A stretch of 46,473 nt of DNA from Fructobacillus sp. CRL 2054 (GTDB lineage: Bacteria; Bacillota; Bacilli; Lactobacillales; Lactobacillaceae). Each line of letters opens with the position of its first letter. The first letter of the stretch is position 1. Location: positions 1-46,473 of the forward strand of contig NZ_JACOFN010000013.1 of assembly GCF_028764065.1 (NCBI RefSeq), written 5' to 3'. The notes beneath the pieces were generated by a model. The model worked only from the letters and a program-made list of their open reading frames with translations, did not search any database and was not told where the DNA came from. A program made the translations under genes and the position numbers. Positions 24,303 to 31,734 of this stretch are shown here, piece by piece.

Positions 24303-24360
24303 ATGGTTTCTCCTTTCTATAAAAGTTTGTAAGTTTAACTTTACTTTCTGAAAGTTTAGT

Positions 24361-24388
24361 ACTATAATTCTAAACAAAAGCAACACAA
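24361..24388 (-). promoter_or_regulatory. Second leftward promoter overlapping an operator
   Basis: Minus strand TTGTGT (24383-24388), 16-base spacer, TATAGT (24361-24366). The predicted start at about 24354 lies inside the TCTGAAAGTTT motif, which would allow steric repression. Weaker than the upstream promoter. Confidence 0.4.
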
Positions 24389-24473
24389 AACAAGTTAGCT
24401 ATTACATTAGACGCCCGCCAAGACAACTTTTGTTTTAACTGTTTTTTGTTTGCGTAAATAACTTACAAGACAT

Positions 24474-24502
24474 ATATTATCTGATAGTTTAATAACTGTC
24501 AA
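24474..24502 (-). promoter_or_regulatory. Leftward lytic promoter
   Basis: Minus strand TTGACA (24497-24502), 17-base spacer, TAATAT (24474-24479). Near-consensus. RNA would start about 24467 and run into the Cro-like gene. Confidence 0.7.
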
Positions 24503-24558
24503 CATTAAATCATCAAACTTTCAGATAAATATTGTCTAAGAAAGCGAGAAACATTGAT

Positions 24559-24921
24559 ATGACGCTGTTAGACAACGCTAAAAGAATTTCCAAATTAAGG
24601 GGAATTTCTTTAAAAGAGGTCGCCGTAAAGGCCGGATTAGGCGAAAATTCTATTTATTCATGGGATAGAAGTAGCCCAAAAGCTGAAAACTTACAGAAAG
24701 TTGCTGATGTCCTAAATGTATCGACTGATTACTTATTAGGTCGCACAACAGATATGAATAAGTTTGATTCTGATAACAAGACCACTGACATATTGGACGA
24801 AAACGTTATTCTTGCCTTTAATGGAATGGAAATTCCCGACGAGGACCGTCAAAAGCTTTTGCAATACGCGCAATATGTTATGGATCAACGCCAGCAAGGA
24901 AAGAAAGGAAAAATCAATTAA
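24559..24921 (+). CDS. CI-like phage repressor
   Basis: 120 residues from ATG at 24559 (MTLLDNAKRISKLRG), the usual start of this repressor type. A TTG nine codons earlier (24532) stays open but has no ribosome site; the ATG has only a weak GCGAG. XRE helix-turn-helix: ISLKEVAVKAGLGENSIYSW, then ENLQKVADVLNVSTDYLLGR. No LexA-like peptidase domain is present, so inactivation probably needs the ImmA-type protease encoded next (TAATG overlap), as in ICEBs1-type systems. Confidence 0.85.
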   Translation: MTLLDNAKRISKLRGISLKEVAVKAGLGENSIYSWDRSSPKAENLQKVADVLNVSTDYLLGRTTDMNKFDSDNKTTDILDENVILAFNGMEIPDEDRQKLLQYAQYVMDQRQQGKKGKIN

Positions 24922-25328
24922 TGGAAAAAACCTACGAAATTGAAGATGTTATTCAAGCGCTAAATAACTTAGCTTGGGAGAATGATATTACAATTTTAGA
25001 TATTTTTGATTTAGACCCAACCACATCTGATACATCCATCGTTATTATGCGTTCGGTTTTTATGAATCGTAATTATAACCGAGTAGCGTACCCATTCCGT
25101 TTAGCACACGAAATCAGCCATATCTTGTATGGCGACCCAAGCGCACAAAGCGTTTATCATTTTAGTGAATTTGGAAAACGTGGTGAAGAATTACAAGCAC
25201 ATAAACATGCTATTTCTTTATTGATGAAAATAAAGAAACCAGCTTCTCCACTTTCATTCATGGAATGTTACAAGGTTCCGGCTTGGCTTGATGGTTATGT
25301 TTCTGAAACTTTCAAACAGTTAGCGTGA
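24921..25328 (+). CDS. ImmA/IrrE-type metallopeptidase
   Basis: 135 residues. The zinc motif HEISH (63-67, LAHEISHILYGD) identifies the family; the usual downstream acidic ligand is probably Glu in GEELQAHKHA. In ICEBs1 and related prophages ImmA cleaves the repressor ImmR after DNA damage; here the repressor is the overlapping upstream gene. The length is on the short side for the family but full for the catalytic domain. Confidence 0.9.
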   Translation: MEKTYEIEDVIQALNNLAWENDITILDIFDLDPTTSDTSIVIMRSVFMNRNYNRVAYPFRLAHEISHILYGDPSAQSVYHFSEFGKRGEELQAHKHAISLLMKIKKPASPLSFMECYKVPAWLDGYVSETFKQLA

Positions 25329-25332
25329 TTAA

Positions 25333-26028
25333 ATGAAGCAACTTTATTATGCAGCAGTTTTCACATTTGCTATTGTTTCGGTTGCTCTAGCTGGATTAGA
25401 TATAGGCGGATTAATATCAATTAGTAAAGAACCTTATTTCTTAATTGATAAGTTTATCCTTATATTCTTTTGGGTTGATTACATCGCACGATTTACTAAA
25501 TCTGATAACAAGTGGAAGTTCTTTAAATCGAACATTTTTGATTTACTAGCAATCATCCCCTTTGATTCAATGTTTTCGATGTTCCGGATTGCTAGAACTA
25601 TTCGATTGCTAAAGTTATTGCGCTTTGTCCGTATTGTCGGATTTGCTGGACGATTTAAAAGGAATTTAGCTAAGTTCATCAACACAAATGGCTTTATTTA
25701 TTTGATGAGTTTTGCGGTTGTTCTGATTCTGATTTCTGCTGGTGTATATTCACTGGCTGAAAATATTAGTTATGCTAATTCGCTCTGGTGGGCTATCGTG
25801 ACCGCCACGACTGTTGGATATGGAGATATATCCCCCACTACTGAATTAGGGCGTGGCATCGCCGTAGTGCTAATGTTTGTGGGTATTGGTTTAATTGGAA
25901 CAATAACAAGTACTGTGACTTCCTTTTTCACGCAACAGCAATCAGAAGAATCTGACACCGAATTAAAAGAACGCTTAAACAAAATGGACGAAAAATTAGA
26001 CAGAATTGAAAGGATGTTATCCAAATGA
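25333..26028 (+). CDS. Voltage-gated potassium channel in the lysogeny operon
   Basis: 231 residues with six membrane segments. The selectivity filter TVGYGD (160-165) is exact for K+. The S4-like helix has basic residues every third position: R85, R88, R91, K94, R97, R100, so a voltage sensor is likely. The last 30 residues form a short coiled coil (LKERLNKMDEKLDRIERML), typical for tetramers. The gene starts 4 bases after the ImmA stop and overlaps the next gene as ATGA, so it belongs to the repressor operon and should be made in the lysogen. Role there is unknown. Confidence 0.9.
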   Translation: MKQLYYAAVFTFAIVSVALAGLDIGGLISISKEPYFLIDKFILIFFWVDYIARFTKSDNKWKFFKSNIFDLLAIIPFDSMFSMFRIARTIRLLKLLRFVRIVGFAGRFKRNLAKFINTNGFIYLMSFAVVLILISAGVYSLAENISYANSLWWAIVTATTVGYGDISPTTELGRGIAVVLMFVGIGLIGTITSTVTSFFTQQQSEESDTELKERLNKMDEKLDRIERMLSK

Positions 26029-26171
26029 AAATGAACAGCAAACAAAAATGGCTTATCGCTATTTCAGTAATTGTATATGTGGCTATTATCGGGCTACACA
26101 TTATTGATGCTAATGACCCTAGCAGTGTCAACTACAAGGGCGGTCAGACGGCTAAGAAAGGAAGTAACTAA
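26025..26171 (+). CDS. Small membrane protein after the channel gene
   Basis: 48 residues: MKMNSKQKWLIAISVIVYV, one membrane segment (about 8-25), then a polar tail ending TAKKGSN. Starts within the channel stop (ATGA) and ends within the next start (TAATG), hence fully coupled. It could be a channel subunit or an exclusion peptide. No family known. Confidence 0.65.
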   Translation: MKMNSKQKWLIAISVIVYVAIIGLHIIDANDPSSVNYKGGQTAKKGSN

Positions 26172-26416
26172 TGGTATTGCTTGGTTTCTTATTTATTGCC
26201 TTTGGTGGTATTTATTTCATGTTCTGGGCGAGTTATAAAATATTTACTTGGATACCATGGCTATTATTGGCTACAGGTATCTTTATGATTATTGATTTTG
26301 TGTTAGATCATTGGATAATCACATTGATTTTGTACACAATCTTCGCTGTTCTTTTGTATTTTGGACTAAGTGATGAGGCCCAAAACAATATTAAAAAAGA
26401 AGAATCTAACGACTAA
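26171..26416 (+). CDS. Membrane protein, last gene of the repressor operon
   Basis: 81 residues with two to three membrane segments (about 2-18, 24-42, 47-66) and a charged tail NNIKKEESND. AGGAAG precedes the ATG, which overlaps the preceding stop. Followed by a terminator. Superinfection exclusion proteins are often of this kind and position, but there is no direct evidence. Confidence 0.75.
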   Translation: MVLLGFLFIAFGGIYFMFWASYKIFTWIPWLLLATGIFMIIDFVLDHWIITLILYTIFAVLLYFGLSDEAQNNIKKEESND

Positions 26417-26432
26417 GCCGACAGGCTTTTTT
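26414..26432 (+). terminator. Terminator of the repressor operon
   Basis: AAGCC-GACA-GGCTT stem (5 bp, tetraloop) with six T from 26427. It begins at the stop codon of the last membrane protein. Short but well placed. Confidence 0.6.
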
Positions 26433-26444
26433 GTTAAACCCATT

Positions 26445-26472
26445 TTTACTGAACTTAATAAATCAATATAAA
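26445..26472 (+). promoter_or_regulatory. Putative integrase promoter
   Basis: TTTACT (26445-26450), 16-base spacer, TATAAA (26467-26472), about 25 bases before the integrase ATG. Confidence 0.45.
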
Positions 26473-26496
26473 AAAGTATGAAAGTGAATAATCAAA

Positions 26497-27573
26497 ATGG
26501 CTAGTATATACAAACGTTCTAACAGTTGGACAGCAAGTGTTTCGATAAAGTTAAATGGACAATACCGCAAGAAAACGAAGTCTGGTTTTCCAACTAAAAA
26601 AGAGGCCGAACAATGGGCTAATGAAAACGAAGTAGCTAAGGCTAAGGGTGTTTTTAACAAGAAAAAACTACTCTTCTACCCCACTATGAAGAAGTGGTAC
26701 GAAGTCTTTAAAGAACCAAAAGTCGCCCGTGCAACTAAAAAATGGTTTGAGGCAGTTTTAAAAATAGTAGAACGCGAATGGCCCAACAAACCAATTGAAG
26801 ATGTCCGAAGTTCAGATTTTCAAGAGTTATTGAACAACTATGCTAAAACCCACGTTAAGGTATCAACTAAGCGTGTTAAAAACATCATCTCGGAGTTTTG
26901 TCGCTATGCCATGGATGAGGAGTATATTACCCGTGATTTTTCACGTAACGTCTACATTAGTGGTATGAAAAAAAGCAAATCAGCTGACATGAAATTTCTT
27001 GAAAGTAAGGAATTAAAGAAACTATTGGCCCGTGCAAAAGCTGGACAAGGTGTTTCATCACGAATGATTGTGACGGCTTGTTACACGGGGATGCGTTATG
27101 CTGAAATAGCTGGACTAACACCAGATGATGTTGATCTAAAAGAACAGACAATATCCATCGAAAAAACATGGGACATGGTCGTCCATCAGTTTAAGCCAAC
27201 TAAAACAACTGGTTCAGTTCGTACAATCTATATTCCAGATGAATTAGTAGATTTGTTCAAAAAGTGGCGATTTGGAAAACGGTTTGTTTTTGAGGGTCAA
27301 GATGGTTTCCCACCGACTAACAATGCCTGCAATAAAACATTGGCTAACTATTTGAAGAAAGATGATTCAAAGCAAGTCACATTTCACGCTCTAAGACACA
27401 CACACGCTAGTTATTTACTTGCGCATAATATATCCGTCCAATACGTTTCCGAGCGTCTAGGACATGCTAACGTGAATATTACGCTAGGTATTTACGCCCA
27501 CCTTTTGGAAGATAAACGAAAGGCCGAAAATCAGCGTGTAATGAATAATTTGAATAATTTGAATAAGTTGTAG
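26497..27573 (+). CDS. int: Phage tyrosine integrase
   Basis: 358 residues. An N-terminal AP2-like arm-binding region (MASIYKRSNSWTASVSI) is followed by a SAM-like core-binding domain (about 60-155) and the catalytic domain with R200 (TGMRYAEI), H297-x-x-R300 (HALRHTHASYLL), H323 (LGHANVNIT) and nucleophile Y333. All five are present, so it should be active. Ribosome site GAAAGTGA. Its att region lies directly downstream. Confidence 0.96.
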   Translation: MASIYKRSNSWTASVSIKLNGQYRKKTKSGFPTKKEAEQWANENEVAKAKGVFNKKKLLFYPTMKKWYEVFKEPKVARATKKWFEAVLKIVEREWPNKPIEDVRSSDFQELLNNYAKTHVKVSTKRVKNIISEFCRYAMDEEYITRDFSRNVYISGMKKSKSADMKFLESKELKKLLARAKAGQGVSSRMIVTACYTGMRYAEIAGLTPDDVDLKEQTISIEKTWDMVVHQFKPTKTTGSVRTIYIPDELVDLFKKWRFGKRFVFEGQDGFPPTNNACNKTLANYLKKDDSKQVTFHALRHTHASYLLAHNISVQYVSERLGHANVNITLGIYAHLLEDKRKAENQRVMNNLNNLNKL

Positions 27574-27807
27574 CAAATTTGTAGCAAACGGTAGAAAATA
27601 AATGTTCAAAACGTTTCAAAACATGACAAAACATTACACAATAACAGTGTATTTAAGCCCTTTTATATTAACGTTTGCAGCGTATTAGCTCCACAAACAG
27701 CGATATATCAACATTTGTAGCAAATATACTAAAAATGCCCCCTCAGCGCATTGAATGTACTGATGTATCAGCATTTAATAGGTATTTACAGTATTTTTAC
27801 AGTATTT
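27568..27807 (+). repeat. Integrase arm-type repeats near the att site
   Basis: Three copies of TTGTAGCAAA (27568-27577, overlapping the integrase stop; 27579-27588; 27715-27724) and a tandem TTTACAGTATTT pair (27785-27796, 27796-27807) lie in the AT-rich gap after int. Their number, orientation and place fit arm sites. The att core cannot be named because the other prophage end is outside the window. Confidence 0.5.
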
Positions 27808-27812
27808 TATAA

Positions 27813-27856
27813 ACAAAAAAAGCACCCCAACCGATTAAGGCTAGGGTGTTTTCTTA
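27813..27856. terminator. Bidirectional terminator after the integrase region
   Basis: Twelve-base arms at 27821-27832 and 27839-27850 with two mismatches (core CACCCC / GGGTG). T-rich on both sides: TTTTCTT on the plus strand, TTTTTTTG on the minus strand. Probably at or near the phage-host border. Confidence 0.6.
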
Positions 27857-27883
27857 TGGAAGTTCTTTATCTATTTTTTAGAC

Positions 27884-27913
27884 ACAAAAAAGACCCGTCA
27901 CAATTGACGAGCC
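27884..27913 (-). terminator. Minus-strand terminator at the phage-host border
   Basis: Minus strand 9-bp stem (GGCTCGTCA-ATTG-TGACGGGTC, with G-U pairs) followed by TTTTTTG. There is no minus-strand gene immediately before it, so it may belong to host sequence separated from its gene by integration, or serve transcripts reading through from trmB. Confidence 0.6.
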
Positions 27914-27939
27914 TGTAATAAACAACGTTCCGAAACAGA

Positions 27940-28044
27940 AATAGGAACAGTTTAAATTCTATCATAGTCGACCGATGAAATCAGTGACCGCTTTTTTTAT
28001 TCTGAACTGGATGGAATAGTTCGATTCTTTGACTGTTTCCTATT
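27940..28044. repeat. 12-bp inverted repeat in the gene-free border region
   Basis: AATAGGAACAGT (27940-27951) is matched by ACTGTTTCCTATT (28032-28044, one extra T). The 80 bases between contain CTTTTTTT. The gap from 27574 to 28179 holds no gene; besides this repeat it contains the arm sites and two terminators listed here. Confidence 0.4.
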
Positions 28045-28179
28045 AAATAAAACTCCCTCAATTTTCTATCCTTCATTTGCATTTTCACACCAAATCAATA
28101 CAATGGAGGTGTCTAATTCTTTTAGAATCAACCCACTTAAAAGATAATCAAACACAACCTATATTTGAAAGGCTTTCTA

Positions 28180-28437
28180 ATGGTTAAATATAACTTTATT
28201 GTCGCTTCGGCCCGTATTGAAACAGAGATTTCACTCCCAGTTCGTCCACAAATTGGCGACGTGATTTCTCTTTCACTCGGTGTTTCCAGCCCCCACTATC
28301 TCGTCCACCGTGTCGAGCTCTTTGCCAATTCTGATATTGTCAACGTTCACGTTCAACGTTTCCCTGATCAACTATCAGCAAAGCTTGCCATTGACGGTTT
28401 CCGAAACACCCGTAACTTTTTACGCGAAGAAGACTAA
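28180..28437 (+). CDS. Small host protein, unknown
   Basis: 85 residues from ATG at 28180 (MVKYNFIVASARIETE), with GAAAGG upstream; a TTG five codons earlier has none. Beta-rich pattern (GDVISLSLGV, HRVELFANSDIVNVHVQRF) recalls a small barrel. I do not recognise it. Host gene next to the prophage; followed by a bidirectional terminator shared with trmB. Confidence 0.7.
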   Translation: MVKYNFIVASARIETEISLPVRPQIGDVISLSLGVSSPHYLVHRVELFANSDIVNVHVQRFPDQLSAKLAIDGFRNTRNFLREED

Positions 28438-28444
28438 GTCAAAG

Positions 28445-28482
28445 AAAAACACCGCTCAAATCAAATGAGCGGTGCTTTTTTT
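28445..28482. terminator. Bidirectional terminator between the small host gene and trmB
   Basis: Perfect 9-bp stem CACCGCTCA / TGAGCGGTG (28450-28458 / 28466-28474), with CTTTTTTT on the plus side and TTTTTCTTT on the minus side. Confidence 0.85.
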
Positions 28483-28485
28483 CAA

Positions 28486-29145
28486 TTAAAAGTGTGCCTT
28501 AATCTTATAGATTGGCTGACCCTTTGCCAGGAACTTTTCCTCGTATTCGGTCTTTACATTGCCTTCGACTTTATCAGCGTCGGCATGCAAGTCCATCGTG
28601 TAGTCTTCGGCTGTCCAACGCATACCAAAGTTCATGAATGAAACCAGTGAATATTCAAATAAGTGACGGTTGTCCGTCTTAAATTCTACTTCACCACCAT
28701 CAGGCAACACGGCCTTATAAGAGGCCAAGAATGACTTATAAGTCAAACGACGTGCTTCATGACGGGTCTTTGGCCATGGATCAGAGAAGTTCAAGTAAAT
28801 CTTTTGGATTTCGGCCTTCTCAAAGTATGTTTCAACACCAGAACCGTTTCCATAAAGGTAGCGCAAGTTAGGCAAGATACCCACTTGGTCAAAGGACTTA
28901 CGAGCGGCAATAGCCACGGCAGTCTCTTGAATTTCCATTCCGATGTAGTTGATTTCAGGGTGAGCCAAGGCCATCCCAAGAATAAACTGTCCCTTACCAG
29001 AACCAATTTCAACGTGGATTGGCTGTTCCTTATCGAACAGTTCCTGCCAGTGACCCTTTTGTTCTTGGGCACGGGTCTGGTCGATAACAAGGTCTGTATG
29101 TTCCTCAAGCCAAGGCTTTGCCCATGGTTTTGAACGTAAATGCAT
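28486..29145 (-). CDS. trmB: tRNA (guanine-N7-)-methyltransferase
   Basis: 219 residues, full length. The SAM-binding motif VEIGSGKGQF (about 45-54) and the TrmB signature NFSDPWPKTRHEARRLT are both present. It methylates G46 of tRNAs at N7 using S-adenosylmethionine. It lies 15 bases after ecsB with TAGGAG upstream, so it is the last gene of an ecsA-ecsB-trmB transcript. Confidence 0.96.
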   Translation of the reverse strand: MHLRSKPWAKPWLEEHTDLVIDQTRAQEQKGHWQELFDKEQPIHVEIGSGKGQFILGMALAHPEINYIGMEIQETAVAIAARKSFDQVGILPNLRYLYGNGSGVETYFEKAEIQKIYLNFSDPWPKTRHEARRLTYKSFLASYKAVLPDGGEVEFKTDNRHLFEYSLVSFMNFGMRWTAEDYTMDLHADADKVEGNVKTEYEEKFLAKGQPIYKIKAHF

Positions 29146-29160
29146 AATGAATCTCCTAAA

Positions 29161-30264
29161 CTATTTTGTTTTTTTAGATGTTGTTTGTGATTGAAAGATA
29201 AGAAGCATCAACAGGGTTGAAAGTAAGGCTACTCCCCCTGCCTGAATCCCAGAAAAAATGCTAATTAAAATAATAAGCAGGATGGCAAAGGACATTAAGA
29301 AAGTCTGAACCGCCCCATTGAAACTTCGCCTTCTATCAGCCAAGTTGGCGGATAGCAAGCTATTCCACAAAACACGTTCTGACTGGTCAAAGACCGGCCA
29401 TAGTTGACGGTTTGCAATGTATAGAAAAGCGACAATCAAAGCAGCCTGCAAATACCAGGCCTGATTCCGTATAGTATACAGTAAAACAGCGACCAATAGA
29501 AACTGACGAACAATCAAATTTAAAGCCGATTGGTTTCGAATCAACTGTCGCATTGCCAGCGCCTTCATCGGATGCTTTGAAAACGGTACTTTTTTCAGCA
29601 CTGGGTCGAGGTAAGCCCGTCGCTTGATCACAACACCCTGTCCTGGAACCTGAGCAAAAAGTGCAAAGAAACGGTAACGACGGTTACTCATTCGTTCTGC
29701 CTGACTGATTGCCCATTCCCAATTGACTGTTGGTTCCTGTTTAGAAGGATTAAAGCGAACTTGAGAATACTCGAACCGAAGCTGGCCATACTTAATGGTC
29801 AACACTACCAAGAGAACCAAAATAATCCAACCATTCTCTAGGCCCGTTTCTTTCAAAATCGGTAGGGCCAAAAGAAAGAATATCAGCTGAATGCTGCTTC
29901 CAACGAAGAGAGATTGTCGGTAGGCTTTAGGCAAATAGTCCTTAATTAAGTACTGGTCCGCCCCAAGCAGGAAAATCCGGTCTGCTGGCTTTAGATTAGT
30001 CTGTAAATGTCCTAAAAAAAGTCCACTAACAAGAAAAACAAGAGCCAACAACTGCCAAGCAGTAACAGCAGTTCCAAAAAGTGCTAAGGTGTGACCATGT
30101 AAATTACGGTAAGCCAAGACAAGCGCACCAAAGGCAATCATCAAGAAAACCAGAAAGTGGTCGTTGAACAAAAGCTTCAGGTAACGCTTTGTTTCGATTT
30201 GCTTTTGCTCGGCCCGAATCGAATAAAGATTCCTTAATTGAATTTTTTGTTTTTCTTGACTCAT
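29161..30264 (-). CDS. ecsB: ABC transporter permease EcsB
   Basis: 367 residues with about eight hydrophobic segments, in the EcsB family by pattern and by its tie to EcsA (ATGA overlap). In Bacillus, EcsAB affects protein secretion, regulated proteolysis and competence; the exported substrate is not settled. The gene sits opposite hit and prsA, the classical neighbourhood. Confidence 0.92.
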   Translation of the reverse strand: MSQEKQKIQLRNLYSIRAEQKQIETKRYLKLLFNDHFLVFLMIAFGALVLAYRNLHGHTLALFGTAVTAWQLLALVFLVSGLFLGHLQTNLKPADRIFLLGADQYLIKDYLPKAYRQSLFVGSSIQLIFFLLALPILKETGLENGWIILVLLVVLTIKYGQLRFEYSQVRFNPSKQEPTVNWEWAISQAERMSNRRYRFFALFAQVPGQGVVIKRRAYLDPVLKKVPFSKHPMKALAMRQLIRNQSALNLIVRQFLLVAVLLYTIRNQAWYLQAALIVAFLYIANRQLWPVFDQSERVLWNSLLSANLADRRRSFNGAVQTFLMSFAILLIILISIFSGIQAGGVALLSTLLMLLIFQSQTTSKKTK

Positions 30265-30971
30265 GAGAACAAATCATCCAAACGATCAACTGTTAAATGA
30301 CGTGATTCGGCTAATTTCTCAGGGGTACCGAAGTAGGTCATTTCCCCGTCTTCCAGAAGTGCAAAATCATCAACATAGTCAGCCGCTTGCGCTAGCAAAT
30401 GCGTCGTCAGCAAAACCGCCGTCCCCTTGATAGCCTTTTCTTTCATCAAATCAATCAGCTGCTTTTGAGCTAAGACATCCAATCCAAGGAAGGGCTCATC
30501 AATTACCAATAAAGGCGTATCCAGTGCAAAGGCCGCCACTAGCATGACCTTCTGTTTCATCCCTTTCGAAAAATGCTGAGGAAGCCAGTGCCCCTTGCCG
30601 TCCAAACGGAAAAGTGCCAATAATTCCTGGACCTTATCCCAGTGCGAAGCATCGTCTTGCCGATGAGCTGCCAAAACAAGGTGTAGGTGTTCGTCCAAGG
30701 TTAGCTCATCATAAAGAACGGGTTGTTCTGGAATATAAGCCAAGTTTTCTTTATAAGAAGCTGGATTTTCTGTCAAAGTCTGTCCGTCAAGCACCAGCGA
30801 ACCGGCTAAGGGCTGCTTTAATCCAATCACCTGTTTTAGAGTCGTAGACTTCCCGGCACCGTTTAGACCAATCAAGGCCACAATCTGTCCCGATTCAACT
30901 GAGAAGGTTAAATTTTTAACAACTGCCTGGCCTGCATAGCCGGCAGAAAGGTTCTTTATTTCTAATCCCAT
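30261..30971 (-). CDS. ecsA: ABC transporter ATPase EcsA
   Basis: 236 residues. Walker A GLNGAGKS (35-42), signature-like FSKGMKQK (134-141) and Walker B LLVIDEP (154-160) are intact. It drives EcsB. The promoter lies so close that RNA would begin at the ATG (30969-30971), and no good ribosome site precedes it (see findings). Confidence 0.95.
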   Translation of the reverse strand: MGLEIKNLSAGYAGQAVVKNLTFSVESGQIVALIGLNGAGKSTTLKQVIGLKQPLAGSLVLDGQTLTENPASYKENLAYIPEQPVLYDELTLDEHLHLVLAAHRQDDASHWDKVQELLALFRLDGKGHWLPQHFSKGMKQKVMLVAAFALDTPLLVIDEPFLGLDVLAQKQLIDLMKEKAIKGTAVLLTTHLLAQAADYVDDFALLEDGEMTYFGTPEKLAESRHLTVDRLDDLFS

Positions 30972-30977
30972 GTCTTT

Positions 30978-31009
30978 ATTATACCAGGCCCCCTTCGCTT
31001 TGATATAAT
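30978..31009. promoter_or_regulatory. Divergent extended -10 promoters for ecsA and hit
   Basis: Minus strand TGGTATAAT (TATAAT at 30978-30983) for ecsA, plus strand TGATATAAT (31001-31009) for hit. Both match TGnTATAAT exactly and lie about 20 bases apart. Confidence 0.75.
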
Positions 31010-31043
31010 AATAAGTAGAAAAAACGATAAAGGAGTTCTTCTA

Positions 31044-31472
31044 ATGGCAGATATTTTTGACAAGATTATTGCAGGTGAGATTCCATCCTACAAGGTCTAC
31101 GAGGATGAATACGTTTTGGCCTTTTTGGACATTTCACAAGTTACCCCAGGGCACACACTCTTGGTGCCAAAGAACCACGTTGACAACATCTTTGATTACG
31201 ACGAAGAAACGGCAGAACACGTCCTTTTGACTTTACCAAAGTTAGCCCGTGCCATCCGTGCAACCAACCCTAAGATTACGGGAATGAACATCTGTTCCAA
31301 CAACGGTGTCTCAGCTGGTCAAACCGTTATCCACTCACACTGGCACTTGATTCCCCGCTACGACGATGACAACTTGAACGATACGCTTGCTCCAACCATT
31401 GATCACTCTTCTGAATACACAGAAGCCCGTTATCAAGAAATCGCAGATGATATCAAGAAAGCGTTATCTTAA
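31044..31472 (+). CDS. hit: HIT family nucleotide-binding hydrolase
   Basis: 142 residues. The histidine triad HSHWH (97-101) with following LIPRY is intact. HIT proteins hydrolyse dinucleotides or nucleotide phosphoramidates. GGAG stands before the ATG, its own extended -10 promoter lies 35 bases upstream. It overlaps the next gene as TAATG. Confidence 0.95.
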   Translation: MADIFDKIIAGEIPSYKVYEDEYVLAFLDISQVTPGHTLLVPKNHVDNIFDYDEETAEHVLLTLPKLARAIRATNPKITGMNICSNNGVSAGQTVIHSHWHLIPRYDDDNLNDTLAPTIDHSSEYTEARYQEIADDIKKALS

Positions 31473-31687
31473 TGGCAATGACAGGAATGAAGCGCATGAT
31501 TGCCCGTTTTAAGGAAATTAACACCCTTCAAAAACGTGCCAAATTTCAAACGGCTGTCCTCAAAAAAGCAGTAGAAGGTAGCAAAAAAGACGTCGCAGAC
31601 ATTCAACGGGATGTAAAACGTTTTACCTTTAAGAACCAAGCTCAAATTGATCGTATCAACGAGACTTTAGCTAAGCACAAGAAGTAA
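31472..31687 (+). CDS. Small coiled-coil protein between hit and prsA
   Basis: 71 residues, starting MAMTGMKRMIARFKEINT. Highly basic, helical throughout, ending LAKHKK. The start overlaps the hit stop. A small protein of this sort is common at this place in lactic acid bacteria; function unknown. Confidence 0.75.
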   Translation: MAMTGMKRMIARFKEINTLQKRAKFQTAVLKKAVEGSKKDVADIQRDVKRFTFKNQAQIDRINETLAKHKK

Positions 31688-31734
31688 TTCAAAATACTCT
31701 TTGAATTATCATAAATAAGAAAGGACCGACCCAC

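Larger units (their letters stand above)
24303..24558. promoter_or_regulatory. Genetic switch region with divergent promoters and operators
   Basis: The non-coding gap between the Cro-like and CI-like genes holds two copies of an 11-bp motif in opposite orientation: TCTGAAAGTTT at 24347-24357 and AAACTTTCAGA at 24515-24525. Other AAGTTT half-sites lie at about 24322-24340. One copy covers the likely start of a leftward promoter; the other lies just beyond the -35 of a stronger one. They are probable repressor operators. Confidence 0.65.
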
